Shown here: positions 34,531 to 45,369 of the stretch, piece after piece
Layout of the letters: each line of letters opens with the position of its first letter
Position numbering within the stretch: the stretch's first letter is position 1
Origin: Cunninghamia lanceolata
Lineage: Eukaryota > Streptophyta > Pinopsida > Cupressales > Cupressaceae
Assembly (NCBI GenBank): GCA_027924645.1
Contig: BSBN01000187.1
Span: 17,564,001-17,628,000 of the forward strand
Direction: 5' to 3'
Length of the DNA: 64,000 bases
The notes under the pieces: model-generated
Database searches by the model: none
Told to the model about the DNA's origin: nothing
The model's input: only the letters and a program-made list of their open reading frames with translations
Translations under genes and position numbers: made by a program

Positions 34531-36120
34531 GATAAAATTTAGGGTGTCTTCAAGATAGCCAGCACGGGAAAGGAGGTCAACCATGCACACATAATGATCA
34601 ACTATAGGTGTAATGCAATAAGGGTTACAAATGTGATTGAAGTATTATAGCTCTCATCCACTAAACCTGCATAGTTGCATGCACCTAGAATACAAGCAAA
34701 GCTTACAATGTTTGGATATGTTCTAGAGTGCTTAATTAATTTAAATATTTTGAGAGCGTCCTTACAAAATCCATTTTGTGCATATCCTACAATCATTGCA
34801 TTCCATGAGATAACATCCCTTTGAGGAATTTTGTCAAACAGTTTACGTTTTTTGTCTATGATTCCATATTTTGCATACATGTCTATGAGATCATTTCAAA
34901 CTATAATATCTCACGAGAATTCCCCTACCATTATGCTTTAAAGGATGTCCATACCTTGTTCCAAAGCTCCCATTTGGGCATAGGCATGGAGGATGCTGGC
35001 AAAGGTTGCAAAATTTGGATTTATAGGTGACAATTGCATTTTCTTGAAAGTTTCTAAAGCCTATTCAACAAATCCATTTTGTGTAATCCTGCAATCATTG
35101 CATTCCATGAGATGAAATCTCTTTGAGGCATTCTATCAAACAGTTTGTGTGCCTTGTCTATGCTTCCACATTTTTATATGTCTATCAGAGCATTTCCAAC
35201 TATAATATCTGACAAATATCTACCTTCTATTATGCCTTGATGGATGTCCATACCCTATTCCCAAGCTTACCATTTTGATACAGGCAGAGAGGATGCTAGC
35301 AAAGGTTGTGGAATCTAGCTTTACACCTACCAATTTCATTTGCATGAAAGTTTCTAAGCCTTTTCAACAAATCCATTTTGTGCATATCATGCAATCATTG
35401 CAGTCTATTAGACCACATTTCTTTCAGAGATTTTGTCAAACAGTTCACATGCCTTGTCTATGCTTCCACATACATCTCTCTCTATACATGTATATTCAAT
35501 TGCATTTGCTTGAAAGTTTTTAATGCCTTATCAACAAATCCATCTTGTGCATATCATGTAATCATTGCAGTCCATGAGACCACATTTATTTGAGGGATGT
35601 AATCTATTTTATGCACACAACTCAACATAAATTAACCTAGATTGGTGGTATTTAAGAACCCCTTGAGAGGATTGTCGTTATGTTGCTAGGAGACATGTTA
35701 TCATAGGTTAACCCATGGAAAACTTGTGTAAAGGATTTAAAATAATAGGCTTCAATTGTGCAAATGCATCTAAGATGAATGTGTAGATCTATATTCCTTT
35801 TAATTAATGGCATAGGAAACTACAAGGAACGTCAATTCTTATCCACATTATAAGCTACAAAGAAATTGATTACAATTTGAAATCATTCACGAGAGAATTT
35901 GTGCATAAATTCTATTCTTCCTTATTGAATTTTGTGCATAAGTCTTTATGAAGGCTTTCATGATCAGAAGTGGCACTTGCAACTAAACATCTAACAAAAA
36001 TCCACTTCCAATTATGCTTTGATGGATCTCCATAGCCTCATCCAAATCTTCAATTTGTGTACAGGCAAGGATGACGCTGGCAAAGGTTAAGGAGTTGGGA
36101 TTTACACCCACCAGTAGGAA
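34531..36120 (-). pseudogene. PPR repeat region of a PLS-type pentatricopeptide gene (decayed)
   Basis: At least four PPR motifs are readable on the minus strand: LTFASVILACTQIEDLDEAM (near 36080), VVSWTAMIT.YAQDGFVDKAL (near 35570), [20 protein letters not shown] (near 35130), and MYAKYG...RDVISWNAMIVGYAQNGF (34880-34700). HYVCMVDLLSRAGYLED follows at about 34540-34600. Many stops and frameshifts. PLS-type PPR proteins bind organelle RNA for C-to-U editing. The piece ends just where the E motif should follow, but that part lies on the other side, at 36184-36694. It lies wholly inside the CACTA element, so it was probably captured. Confidence 0.85.
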
Positions 36121-36183
36121 ATTTGACACGGTGCACATTATTATAGTGTAAGCCTATTTTTTAGATTGCTTCATTTAGCATCA

Positions 36184-36694
36184 TCAATAATCTCCACAAG
36201 AACATTGTCCCTGTTGAAATTATGGAAAGGGTTCACATCTCACAATAATTTCTCTTGTGACAATCTTGGAGATAAATTTTGTTGCAGTGTGGCAATCAAC
36301 ACATACTTGAAGGTTCTTAACAACTCTAATAGTTGTTCCATGGGGCATGTTTAACAAACCAAATGCAATTGCCAACTTTTCACCATGGTGGCAGAGAAAT
36401 AATTCTTTTTCCCATCCTTCCACAACATTAAGTAAATTCTTGAATCTAGAAAATACCTTACCGCCTTCATCTTCCAAGCCAATTTCTATAACTTTGCATA
36501 GGTCTCCTTTGTCTATGGATGTGATCTGTCTCCTACACAAAATGCATGTACCATTTTATGCCCTTCAATCCAACTGCATACAAGAATTTTTTTAATTCCT
36601 TTATCTTTCATCAATCTCCTTACCTCCCCACACCTACCCACTTGTGGATAGATGTTTGAGAGAAGAACATGAGTTGTGCAACATTTTTAGGATC
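36184..36694 (-). pseudogene. E-DYW domain of a PPR editing factor, displaced and broken
   Basis: Minus strand: DPKNVAQ (E motif, 36674-36694), a 1-nt frameshift, LLSNIYPQVGRCGEVRRLMK, CSWIEGHKMVHAF, VGDRSHP. The DYW deaminase part follows, with HHGEKLAIAFGLLNMP and VCVDCHTATKFISKI (H-x-E and C-x2-C zinc ligands kept). The end reads CSCGDY followed by TGA (36184-36186) where the family has DYW, so the last Trp codon became a stop. A TAA also lies between PFP and FQQ. On this strand the domain precedes the PPR repeats, the reverse of the family order. Confidence 0.9.
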
Positions 36695-37600
36695 CTTCAA
36701 GGGAGACTCCTTAAAACGATTATCAATGATGGTGTCGATAGGGGGAATGGAGTCTATGAATGTAGGTGTGGGAATGTGAGCTATGAGATTAGGATTGTAT
36801 TGGATGAATAATGGAAAGTAGGGGCACCTGTCTAGTGATGGAAGGAGCCACATGATCAAATGATGTTTGGGGAAGGGCTTTTCTTAGGAAAGTAAGGATT
36901 TGGGTGAGGGTCTAGGGTTTGGTGGAGAAGAAGTTATGGAAAATTTGGCTCAGTCATTAAAATTGACATGAATAGAAGAAGTACAAGATATGATAAATGG
37001 TAGGCTCAAAATAGAATAACTAGGACTATGATGATGAAGATAGAAAGAAAAGTCAACAACAATAGTATGATATAGGAATAGGATTAGAAAACAAGAGTAT
37101 TGTACAACTAGAAAGAGGAAAGTGAGGACATAATGCAAAGTTAACATGGCATGAACTCTCTTGGACAGCTAAGCATGGACTATAAGAAGATTGAACTAGT
37201 TGGATATGTTAGGCTCACCAAATGAAAGAACATTAAAGGTTAACCTTAATTAGGTAAGGTTATTTTTTAGTGTGGTTGTTTGTGCAACAATGTGTAAATT
37301 AATGTTACCTAAGGATAAATCTAACTATACTAACATTTTAATAACCATGAGAGCTAGGACAATTAGACTAAAAACTTGACAAACAATACAACTTGGACAC
37401 ATGTAGGACTTGGAAAATGGAAAAGAATTAGTATTAAATGTGGAAAAAATGAAAAAGTGGTATTAGTTACACCTATGTAGAGAAGTGGTCTTTATGAAAG
37501 ATGCTTAGAATTATGCTCTATGTCTATTTGTGAAGTTTGGCTTGGTGATTGCACCTAAAGGATATGACCAGCATATGCAAAATAGCCTACCTAATGGTAT
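36695..37600. other. CACTA interior without recognisable gene
   Basis: The E-motif homology stops at about 36694, and sequence upstream shows no PPR motifs, repeats or other domains on either strand. Confidence 0.5.
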
Positions 37601-37604
37601 GTGC

Positions 37605-37824
<220 letters not shown>

Positions 37825-37828
37825 CTAG

Positions 37829-39297
37829 TGGTGCAAGGCACCTAGGAGCACCTTGGTTCCTAAAGGCATTTTGATGCATTTTGAGAAGTTATGTTTTTTT
37901 TGTTCAATGTGTTTTGTAATAAGGCTTTTAGCCATTGTTGTTTGGTCCCTTTTGTATGGTCAAGAGGTTTGGGGTGACTATATAAACCTCAAATCCTTCT
38001 TAGTCCATTTGGACCCTTGTTGTGCCAATTAGGCCTAGAAGGTCTAAGGATTGGTTTTGAGTTTTTTTTTGGTTGTTTTAGTGTTTTAGTATGTTGGAAG
38101 GAGTGTTTTGATCATTTGGACTCCATTGGACAAGCCAAACAAATCAACCTCCTTGTGTTAATGCAAAACACCATAGTAGTCAAAGGTGTTATGTGTTGGG
38201 TCGGTTAAAAAAAAACCATTTTGGGCAGTTGAATGCTATTGTAGAAGTTGGAAACTGACTTGGATGGGTTAGTATGGTGGATATCTGACTCCAGTATGGA
38301 GGAAGAGTTTTTGTATGCAATTTTGGGCACAAAAATTAGGGATTTGATTGTTTTTCTGAAAAAAAATGTTGCTGTACAGACTGTACAGATTTTCCATGGG
38401 TTCAAATGTACTTTTCTAAAAGTGCTTGGAGTCAGGGTTCCAATGAAACTAGTTTGAGGTCCTGAAGTGGTTGAGATAAAAAGTTATTGATTTTTCTTTC
38501 AAAACAGGTCCAGAAACCCTGTTTTCTAGGGCAGCCATAGAAATCCAGCCCTAGAATGCATTCCCACTGGTGAAAATTCACAAAAACTGGTGAAATATAG
38601 GTTAGGGATATGTACTATAAGATTCCAAAATCTTTTTGTCAGGAAATGTAGTCTTCTATTTTTAATTTGATGCCCTAGGTCAAGTATTACCATGTATTTG
38701 GCCTATTTTATGCTATTTACTGTTGTAGGTGACAGAATCCAAACAAGGTGAATGAAAGAATGGTGATTTTGTGTTGTAGGGACCTGGTAGAGACATTCTA
38801 AATTCCTACTCCTGACCTATGAACCCAATTTGAAACCTTTGCTTTGTAACCCAGGCCTAAAGTGATCAATTAGGCCTAGAGACCTAGTGGGAGTTTTGAA
38901 CTGCTGGAATAGAGTTGGGATTGGAGATTTGGAGGTTTGTTAGGGTGCCTTGAAGGGTGTTCAATTCCATCATTTATTTTCCTAGTCCTTTGGGATTTTG
39001 TCATTTGGTGTGAAGAAAACTAGTAGAAGAGGGCTAGTAGCCGCACTAGGCCTAGTCAAGGTTAGAGGGTTGTGTGAAGTTGGGAACCAAACCAACTATT
39101 GGAAAGGTGTTTGCAGACCTTCCATAAGGTGTAGAAATAGTCTTAGGGGTTAGACAATAGCCTAGACCACAAATCCACAATTTGCACTTGGTGAGTGGCT
39201 TTGCTTGGTTGAAGACTAGGTGAGTGGGTGAGTGGGCTAAGGAGAACAAACCAAACTTATCTTGTGTTGATACCTTCCCTTGTGCCACTCTACATCA
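37829..39297 (+). repeat. 5' LTR of the Gypsy chromovirus
   Basis: Direct repeat of 43899-45364. TATATAAA at 37978-37985 is the likely promoter box. It ends CTACATCA, three bases before the primer site. Confidence 0.96.
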
Positions 39298-39299
39298 GG

Positions 39300-39312
39300 T
39301 GGTATCAGAGCC
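39300..39312 (+). other. Primer binding site of the Gypsy chromovirus (tRNA-iMet)
   Basis: TGGTATCAGAGCC directly after the 5' LTR, 13 bases complementary to initiator tRNA-Met. Confidence 0.95.
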
Positions 39313-39321
39313 ATCAAAGAG

Positions 39322-40390
39322 ATGGGAGATAGAGGAGAAGAGGAGGAAATTCCTTCAAAGGTGACTAATGCCGAATTGGCAAAGATAGTGAGAGAGCAAG
39401 CAACCAAGAACAAAAGGATGGAGGCCGAGATAGAAAAGTTGAAGAAAGACAAAGACAAGAAGAAGAAGCCAAAAGTCATCTTAGATTCAAATGAAGAGGA
39501 TCAAGATGAGGAAGAAGAAGTGCCAATGGAAGAGCCACAAGGAGGCATGTCAGAGAGACAATTCCTAGATGCACTTGGAAAGTTGAGTAGGAAGGACACT
39601 AAGGCAGACTTACCTATGTTTCCTGGTAAGATGAATCCAGAGGAACGCCTTGATTGGATTGAGGCAATGGAGAACAATTTTGAATGTGAAGAAGTGGCAG
39701 AAAATCAGAAAGTGAAGATTGCCAAATCAAGAATGAAAGGGCCAGCCTTGAGTTGGTGGAATTTTATTCAAAATGAGAGGATAGAAGATGATAGGAATCC
39801 TATCTCTACATGGAGGAAGATGGTACTTGAAATCAAGAAGCAATTTGTCCCTGAGGATTATGAAGTCAACTTGAACAAGAAGTTGCACAACTTGAGACAG
39901 AAGGACATGGACGTGAGCACCTACACAGAGGAGTTTCACAAGATGACATTGAAAGCCAAGATGCCTGAGAATGAAAAATAGAAGCTTGCAAGGTATCTCA
40001 ATGGCCTCAAGTTCTTCATTCAAGATGAATTAACTCTCTTTAACCTGGAGACAGTCCATAAGTGCTTTCAAATGGCACTGAGGATTGAGGATAAGCAGAG
40101 AAGAAAAGGGGATTTTGGTAGCAGTAGCAAAGGCAAAGGAAATCAGAACTTTAGGGGCAGGGGCAGATTCCAAAACATAGATAATTTCTCTAGACTCCAA
40201 GGTGGCAGATCATAAGAAGGCAGCCAAGGGCAGCCTGATAAAAACAATGCAAATCAGGGTCAGTTTAGAGGGAGAGGTAATGGCAGAGGAAGAAGTGGGG
40301 GCAGAGGTCCCAATGTGTTTATTGGAAGGTGTTTCTCTTGCAATCAGATTGGACATCAATCCTTTAGATGCCCGGAGAAGATGGGAAACA
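39322..40390 (+). pseudogene. Gypsy gag with CCHC knuckle, two in-frame stops
   Basis: The start is taken at ATG 39322 because the earlier ATG at 39280 lies in the LTR. The N-terminus is charged and coiled-coil-like (MEAEIEKLKKDKDKKKK). The retrotransposon gag domain follows (FPGKMNPEERLDWIEAMENN, LSWWNFIQNE, TYTEEFHKM). An Arg/Gly-rich linker leads to CFSCNQIGHQSFRCPE (40330-40371). TAG 39979-39981 and TAA 40213-40215 interrupt a single frame, both at codons where Gln is plausible. Gag is fused in frame to pol. Confidence 0.94.
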
Positions 40391-41607
40391 CTGCTGAAAA
40401 TCAGAAAGAAAGAAGAGTGCAACTCCTTCAAGAAGAGGATTGTCAAAGCACCACATCATACCAAACAGCCTCTTCCAAGTCTACAGCACTTGAGAGTGGA
40501 GAATGCATCATGTTCAATAGGTCACTCATCATGCCAGCCACCAAGGAGCAGCCCCAAAGAAACAACCTGTTCAGAACCACTTGCAAGGTGAAAGGAAAAG
40601 TTTGCAAGGTAATAGTAGATTTAGGTTCCTCTAAAAATTTGGCTTCTAATGAAATGGTGACTAAGTTAGGATTGGAAAGAATGCCTCATCCTAACCCTTA
40701 TAGAGTCTTTTGGCTAACCAAGGAACAACAAATTGTGGTGAAAGAGCAATGTTGGGTTGAATTCAAGATAGGTGAATATCATGATAAGGTTCTTTGTGAG
40801 ATAGTGGATATGGATGCATGCCACCTTCTTCTTAGAAGGCCTTGGCAACATGACACAAGTGCCCAACATGATGGTAAAAACAATGTGATTCATTTGTCCA
40901 AGAATGGTGAAAAGTTTACAATGACTCCTTTGATTGATGATTGCAAAGAGAAAGTCATTTCTAGTTCAGTTATGTTGGTAGGTGAAAAAGAGTTTTTCGC
41001 TAACCTCAAGGAAGAGAAAGTGCCATGTTTTGCAGTAGTCATCAAGCCCAAGGATGTGAATCCCAAGAAGGTCAAAGTGCAGCAACCTCTTAGGAGGATT
41101 GGACCAAAGGAAGTGGAAGAACTATTGGAGAGGTTTCAGGATGTGATAGCCGATGAAGGCAAGGATGCCCTTCCACCAAAGAGGGAGATTAGTCATTGCA
41201 TTGATCTCATCCCTGGATCCACCCTACCAAACCAAGGAGCATACAAGTTGACCCCAGAGCAAAATTCTGAAGTGGCAAGACAAATCCAAGACTTATTAGA
41301 TAGAGGACTTATCAGGAGGAGTATTAGTCCATGTGCAGTACCTACAGTACTTGCACCCAAGAAGGAAGGGACATGGAGACTATGCACTGATTCCAGGGCC
41401 ATCAACAAGATTACTATCAGGTATAGATTTCCAATGACTAGAATAGAAGATTTAATGGATTGCTTGGGTAGGGCTAAGTATTTTACCAAGATAGATCTAA
41501 AAAGTGGTTATCACCAAATCAGGATAAGGGAGGGGGATGAGTGGAAAACTACCTTCAAAACCAATGAAGGACTATTTGAATGGTTGTATATTTGGATGAT
41601 ATACTGA
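40391..41607 (+). pseudogene. Gypsy protease and N-terminal RT, cut by an internal deletion
   Basis: Same frame as gag. The protease motif near 40615 reads IVDLGSSKNLAS: the D-S/T-G triad has become D-L-G. RT begins about 41150 (PPKREISHCIDLIPGS), with PKKEGTWRLCTDSRAINKIT and YFTKIDLKSGYHQIRI. After NEGLFEW (41582) the expected LPFGL-N-AP-TF block is missing. The sequence jumps, in another frame, to VVYLDDILIF, so the old frame ends at TGA 41605-41607. Confidence 0.94.
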
Positions 41608-43130
41608 TTTTTAGTGATAGCAAGGAAGACCACATAAGGCATATCCATCAAGTGCTCAGGAGGCTTCAAGAGGAGAAGTTGAGAATCAATCTTGACAAAT
41701 GTGTCTTCCTACAAGAAGAGTTGATATTTTTGGGGTTTGTCATCTCCAAGGGTAGCCTAAAAATGGATCCAAGTAAGGTTGCAGCCATTCTTAATTGGCC
41801 AACACCTACAACAGCCTTGGAGGTAAGGAGTTTCCATGGTTTGTGTAGCTTTTATAGAAAGTTCATTAGAGGGTTTAGTGGCATTTGTGCTCCACTTGTT
41901 GACACCATAAAAGGGGGCAAGAAATGTGTATTTGTGTGGACAAATGAGGCCACTCAAGCTTTTGAACTATTAAAGAAATTTTTTTTAGAAAAACCAGTCC
42001 TAGTGCTACCTAATTTTGACAAGGTCTTTGTGGTAGAGTGTGATGCAAGTAAGAGGGTTGTTGGGGGAGTCCTAAGTCAAGATGGGAGGCCTGTAGCATT
42101 CTTTAGTGAGAAGTTAAATGAGGCAAAACAAAACTACTCCACCTATGATCTAGAGTTATATGCCATGGTTCAGTCATTGAGGAAATGGAGACACTACTTA
42201 TTGCCAAAGGAATTTATAGTTTTTACTGATAACCATGCATTAAGCTTCTTGAACAGACAGCACAAGTTGAATCACAGACATGTCAAGTGGATGGAGTACA
42301 TCCAAGCATACACCTTCTGCATAAAACATAAGAAAGGAGTGGCCAATAAGGTAGCCGATGCCTTAAGTAGGAGGAATCTTGTTGTACAGACCATACAGTT
42401 GGAAAGTACAGGTATTCAGGCCATCAAAGATCAATATGCAGCAAATGAGGACTTCAAAGAACCATACCTCTCTTGCAAGGCCATGACAGGAAGGTATAAT
42501 ACTGATTTTTCTGATTTTTTGTTGCAAGATGGATATCTTTTCAAGGGTAGCATGTTGTGTATCCCAAGAGGGTCTGTTAGAGAGAATATAATAAAGGAAA
42601 AGCACTGTGGCAGCATGTCAGGCCACTTTGGTATTGATAAGACCCTAGAATTGGTTAGGAGGTACTATTTTTGGCCCAAATTGCCAACCAATGTACAGAA
42701 TTTTGTTAAAACTTGTCAAATTTGCCAAAGAGCAAAGGGGCATACATCCAATGCAGGTTTATACACTCCTCTACCTATTCCTTCAAAGCCTTGGGATTCC
42801 ATCAGCATGGACTTTGTACTTGGGTTGCCTAGGACAAAGAATGGACATGACAGCATTTTTGTGGTTGTAGATATGTTCTCAAAAATGGCTCACTTCATCC
42901 CTTGTAAAACCACACATGATGTCTCACACATAGTAGGTCTTTTCTTCAAATAAATAGTCCAGTTACATGGTTTACCTTTGTCAATCATCTCATATAGAGA
43001 CCCTAAGTTCATAGGACACTTTTGGAGGACACTATGGAAGAGACTAGGTACAAACTTGTCATTATCATCTGCCTATAACCCTCAGTCTGATGGACAAACA
43101 GAGGTGATTAATAGGTCACTAACCTCCTAA
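41580..43130 (+). pseudogene. Gypsy RT C-terminus, RNase H and integrase
   Basis: Open from 41580 to TAA 42951-42953. It has the YLDD catalytic box, the RT thumb, RNase H (ECDASKRVVGGVLSQDGRPVAF, ELYAMVQSL, TDNHALSF), the integrase H-H-C-C finger (HCGSMSGHF...CQICQRAKG) and core (SMDFVLGLP). After the stop the frame continues, with SYRDPKF where SDRDPKF is expected: the second catalytic Asp is Tyr. The Glu in GQTEVINRSL remains. A frameshift follows at about 43125. Confidence 0.94.
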
Positions 43131-43876
43131 GATGCCTAACAAAGGAGCAGGGTGCTAGTTGGGATTCAATTTTGGCTCAGGCAGAGTTCTCATACAATGA
43201 CACTGTCAATAGAAGTACCGGCCTGTCTCCTTTCCAAATTATTTATGGCACTCACCCAAGTGGTATTTTGGAACTTAGGGAGGTTAAAGGATGAGAAAAT
43301 AGCAGTGCCTTGGCTGAAGACTTCATTCAAGTCATGAAAGATGTCCATGAACAAGTACAACAGAAATTGCTGTCCACTTCACAGAAGTACAAACATTTTG
43401 CTGATAGGAACATAAGGGATTTGCAGTTCAAGGAAGGTGATTTGGTAATGGTCCATCTAAAGAAGGAGAGGCTCCCTGCAGGTAAACATACCAAGCTACT
43501 CATGAAGAAGATTGGGCCTTGTGAAGTGCTCAAGAAATGTGGAGAAAATGCCTACAAAATCAGACTTCCGGATGGCATTACTTTGTCTCCAATTTTTAAT
43601 GTTTCAGACCTTTATCTCTATAAAGGATCTGATCCTCAGACTACTGTGGAAGAAGATCAAACTGATTAGACACTCCAGAAACTCATTCCTTCATCTCCAA
43701 ATCAGATTGAGTTCATTTTGGACAAGAGGATTGCAAAACAAACTAGAAGGCACACCTATCATGAATATTTGGTGAAGTGGCTAAACAAACCTCAGGAGGA
43801 TGCCACTTGGATGAGCAGGGCAGACATCAAGAAGGCAGGTTTCACATTTGATAGCATTCCAACTCAAGAGACTTGA
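43131..43876 (+). pseudogene. Gypsy integrase C-terminus and chromodomain
   Basis: Readable WDSILAQAEFSYNDTVNRST and PFQIIYGTHP. Then the frame 43310-43669 (DRNIRDLQFKEGDLVMVHLK and IGPCEVLKKCGENAYKIRLP, the GPY/F-type module) ends at TAG 43667-43669. The same frame continues into a chromodomain with IEFILDKRI, YHEYLVKWLNKP and ATWMSRADI, ending at TGA 43874-43876. Chromodomains direct integration to marked chromatin. A further frameshift lies near 43290. Confidence 0.92.
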
Positions 43877-43898
43877 GTTCTCTTTGACAGTGGGTGTA

Positions 43899-45364
43899 TG
43901 GTGCAGGGCACCTAGGAGCACCTTGGTTCCTAAAGGCATTTTGATGCATTTTGAGAAGTTATGTTTTTTTTGTTCAATGTGTTTTGTAATAAGGCTTTTA
44001 GCCATTATTGTTTGGTCCCTTTTGTATGGTCAAGAGGTTTGGGGTGACTATATAAACCTCAAATCCTTCTTAGTCCATTTGGACCCTTGTGCCAATTAGG
44101 CCTAGAAGGTCTAAGGATTGGTTTTGAGTTTTTTTGGTTGTTTTAGTGTTTTAGTATGTTGGAAGGAGTGTGTTGATCATTTGGACTCCATTGGACAAGC
44201 CAAACAAATCAACCTCCTTGTGTTAATGCAAAACACCATAGTTGTCAAAGGTGTTATGTGTTGGGTCGGTTAAAAAAAAACCATTTTGGGCAGTTGAATG
44301 CTGTTGTAGAAGTTGGAAACCAACTTGGATGGGTTAATATGGTGGATATCTAACTCCAGTACGGAGGAGGAGTTTTTGTATGCAATTTTGGGCACAAAAA
44401 TTAGGGATTTGATTGTTTTTTTGAAGAAAACATGTTGTTGTATGGACTGTACAGACTTTCTAGGGGTTCAAATGTACTTTTTCTGAAAGTGCTTTGAGTT
44501 AGGGTTCCAATGAAACTAGTTTGAGGTCCTGAAGTGGTCGGGATCAAAAGTTATTGATTTTTCTTTCAAAACAGGTCTAGAAACCCTGTTTTCTAGGGCA
44601 GCCATAGAAATCCAGCCCTAGAATGCATTCCCACTAGTGAAAATTCACAAAAAATGGTGAAATGTAGGCTAGCGATATGTACTATAATATTCCAAAATCT
44701 TTTTTTCGGGAAATGCAGTCTTTTATTTTTAATTTGATGCCCTAGGTCAAGTATTACTATGTATTTGGCCTGTTTTATGCTATTTGCTGTTGTAGGTGAC
44801 AGAATCCAAACAAGGTGAATGAAAGAATGGTGGTTTTGTGTTGTAGGGACCTAGTAGAGACATTCTAAATTCCTTCCCCTGACCTATGAACCCAATTTGA
44901 ACCCTATGCTTTTTAACCTAGGCCTAAAGTGATCAATTAGGCCTAGAGACCTAGTGGGGGTTTTGAACTGCTAGAGTAGAGTTGGGATTGGAGATTTGGA
45001 AGTTTGTTAGGGTGCCCTGAAGGGTGTTCAATTCCATCATTTGTTTGCCTAGTCCTTTGGGATTTTGTCATTTGGTGTGAAGAAAACTAGTAGAAGAGGG
45101 CTAGTAGCCTCACTAGGCCTAGTCAAGGTTAGAGGGTTGTGTGAAGTTGGGAACCAAACCAACTATTGGAAAGGTGTTTGCAGACCTTCCATAAGGTGTA
45201 GAAATAGTCTCAGGGGTTAGACAATAGCCTAGACCACAAATCCACAATTTGCACTTGGTGAGTGGCTTTGCTTGGTTGAAGACTAGGTGAGTGGGTGAGT
45301 GGGCTAAGGAGAACAAACCAAACTTATCTTGTGTTGATACCTTCCCTTGTACCACTCTGCATCA
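43899..45364 (+). repeat. 3' LTR of the Gypsy chromovirus
   Basis: Partner of 37829-39297, with TATATAAA near 44048-44055. It ends TGCATCA, followed by CCTAG. The purine-rich tract before it (TTTGACAGTGGGTGTA) is weak. Confidence 0.96.
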
Positions 45365-45369
45365 CCTAG

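Larger units (their letters stand above)
37829..45364 (+). mobile_element. Full-length Gypsy LTR retrotransposon with chromodomain (chromovirus)
   Basis: LTRs 37829-39297 and 43899-45364 start TGGTGCA and end GCATCA; a perfect duplication CCTAG lies at 37824-37828 and 45365-45369. The order gag, protease, RT, RNase H, integrase, chromodomain defines a plant chromovirus. LTRs are very alike, so it is young relative to the rest of the window. It is nevertheless dead: stops in gag, a deletion in RT, altered protease and integrase residues. It sits inside the CACTA element. Confidence 0.97.
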
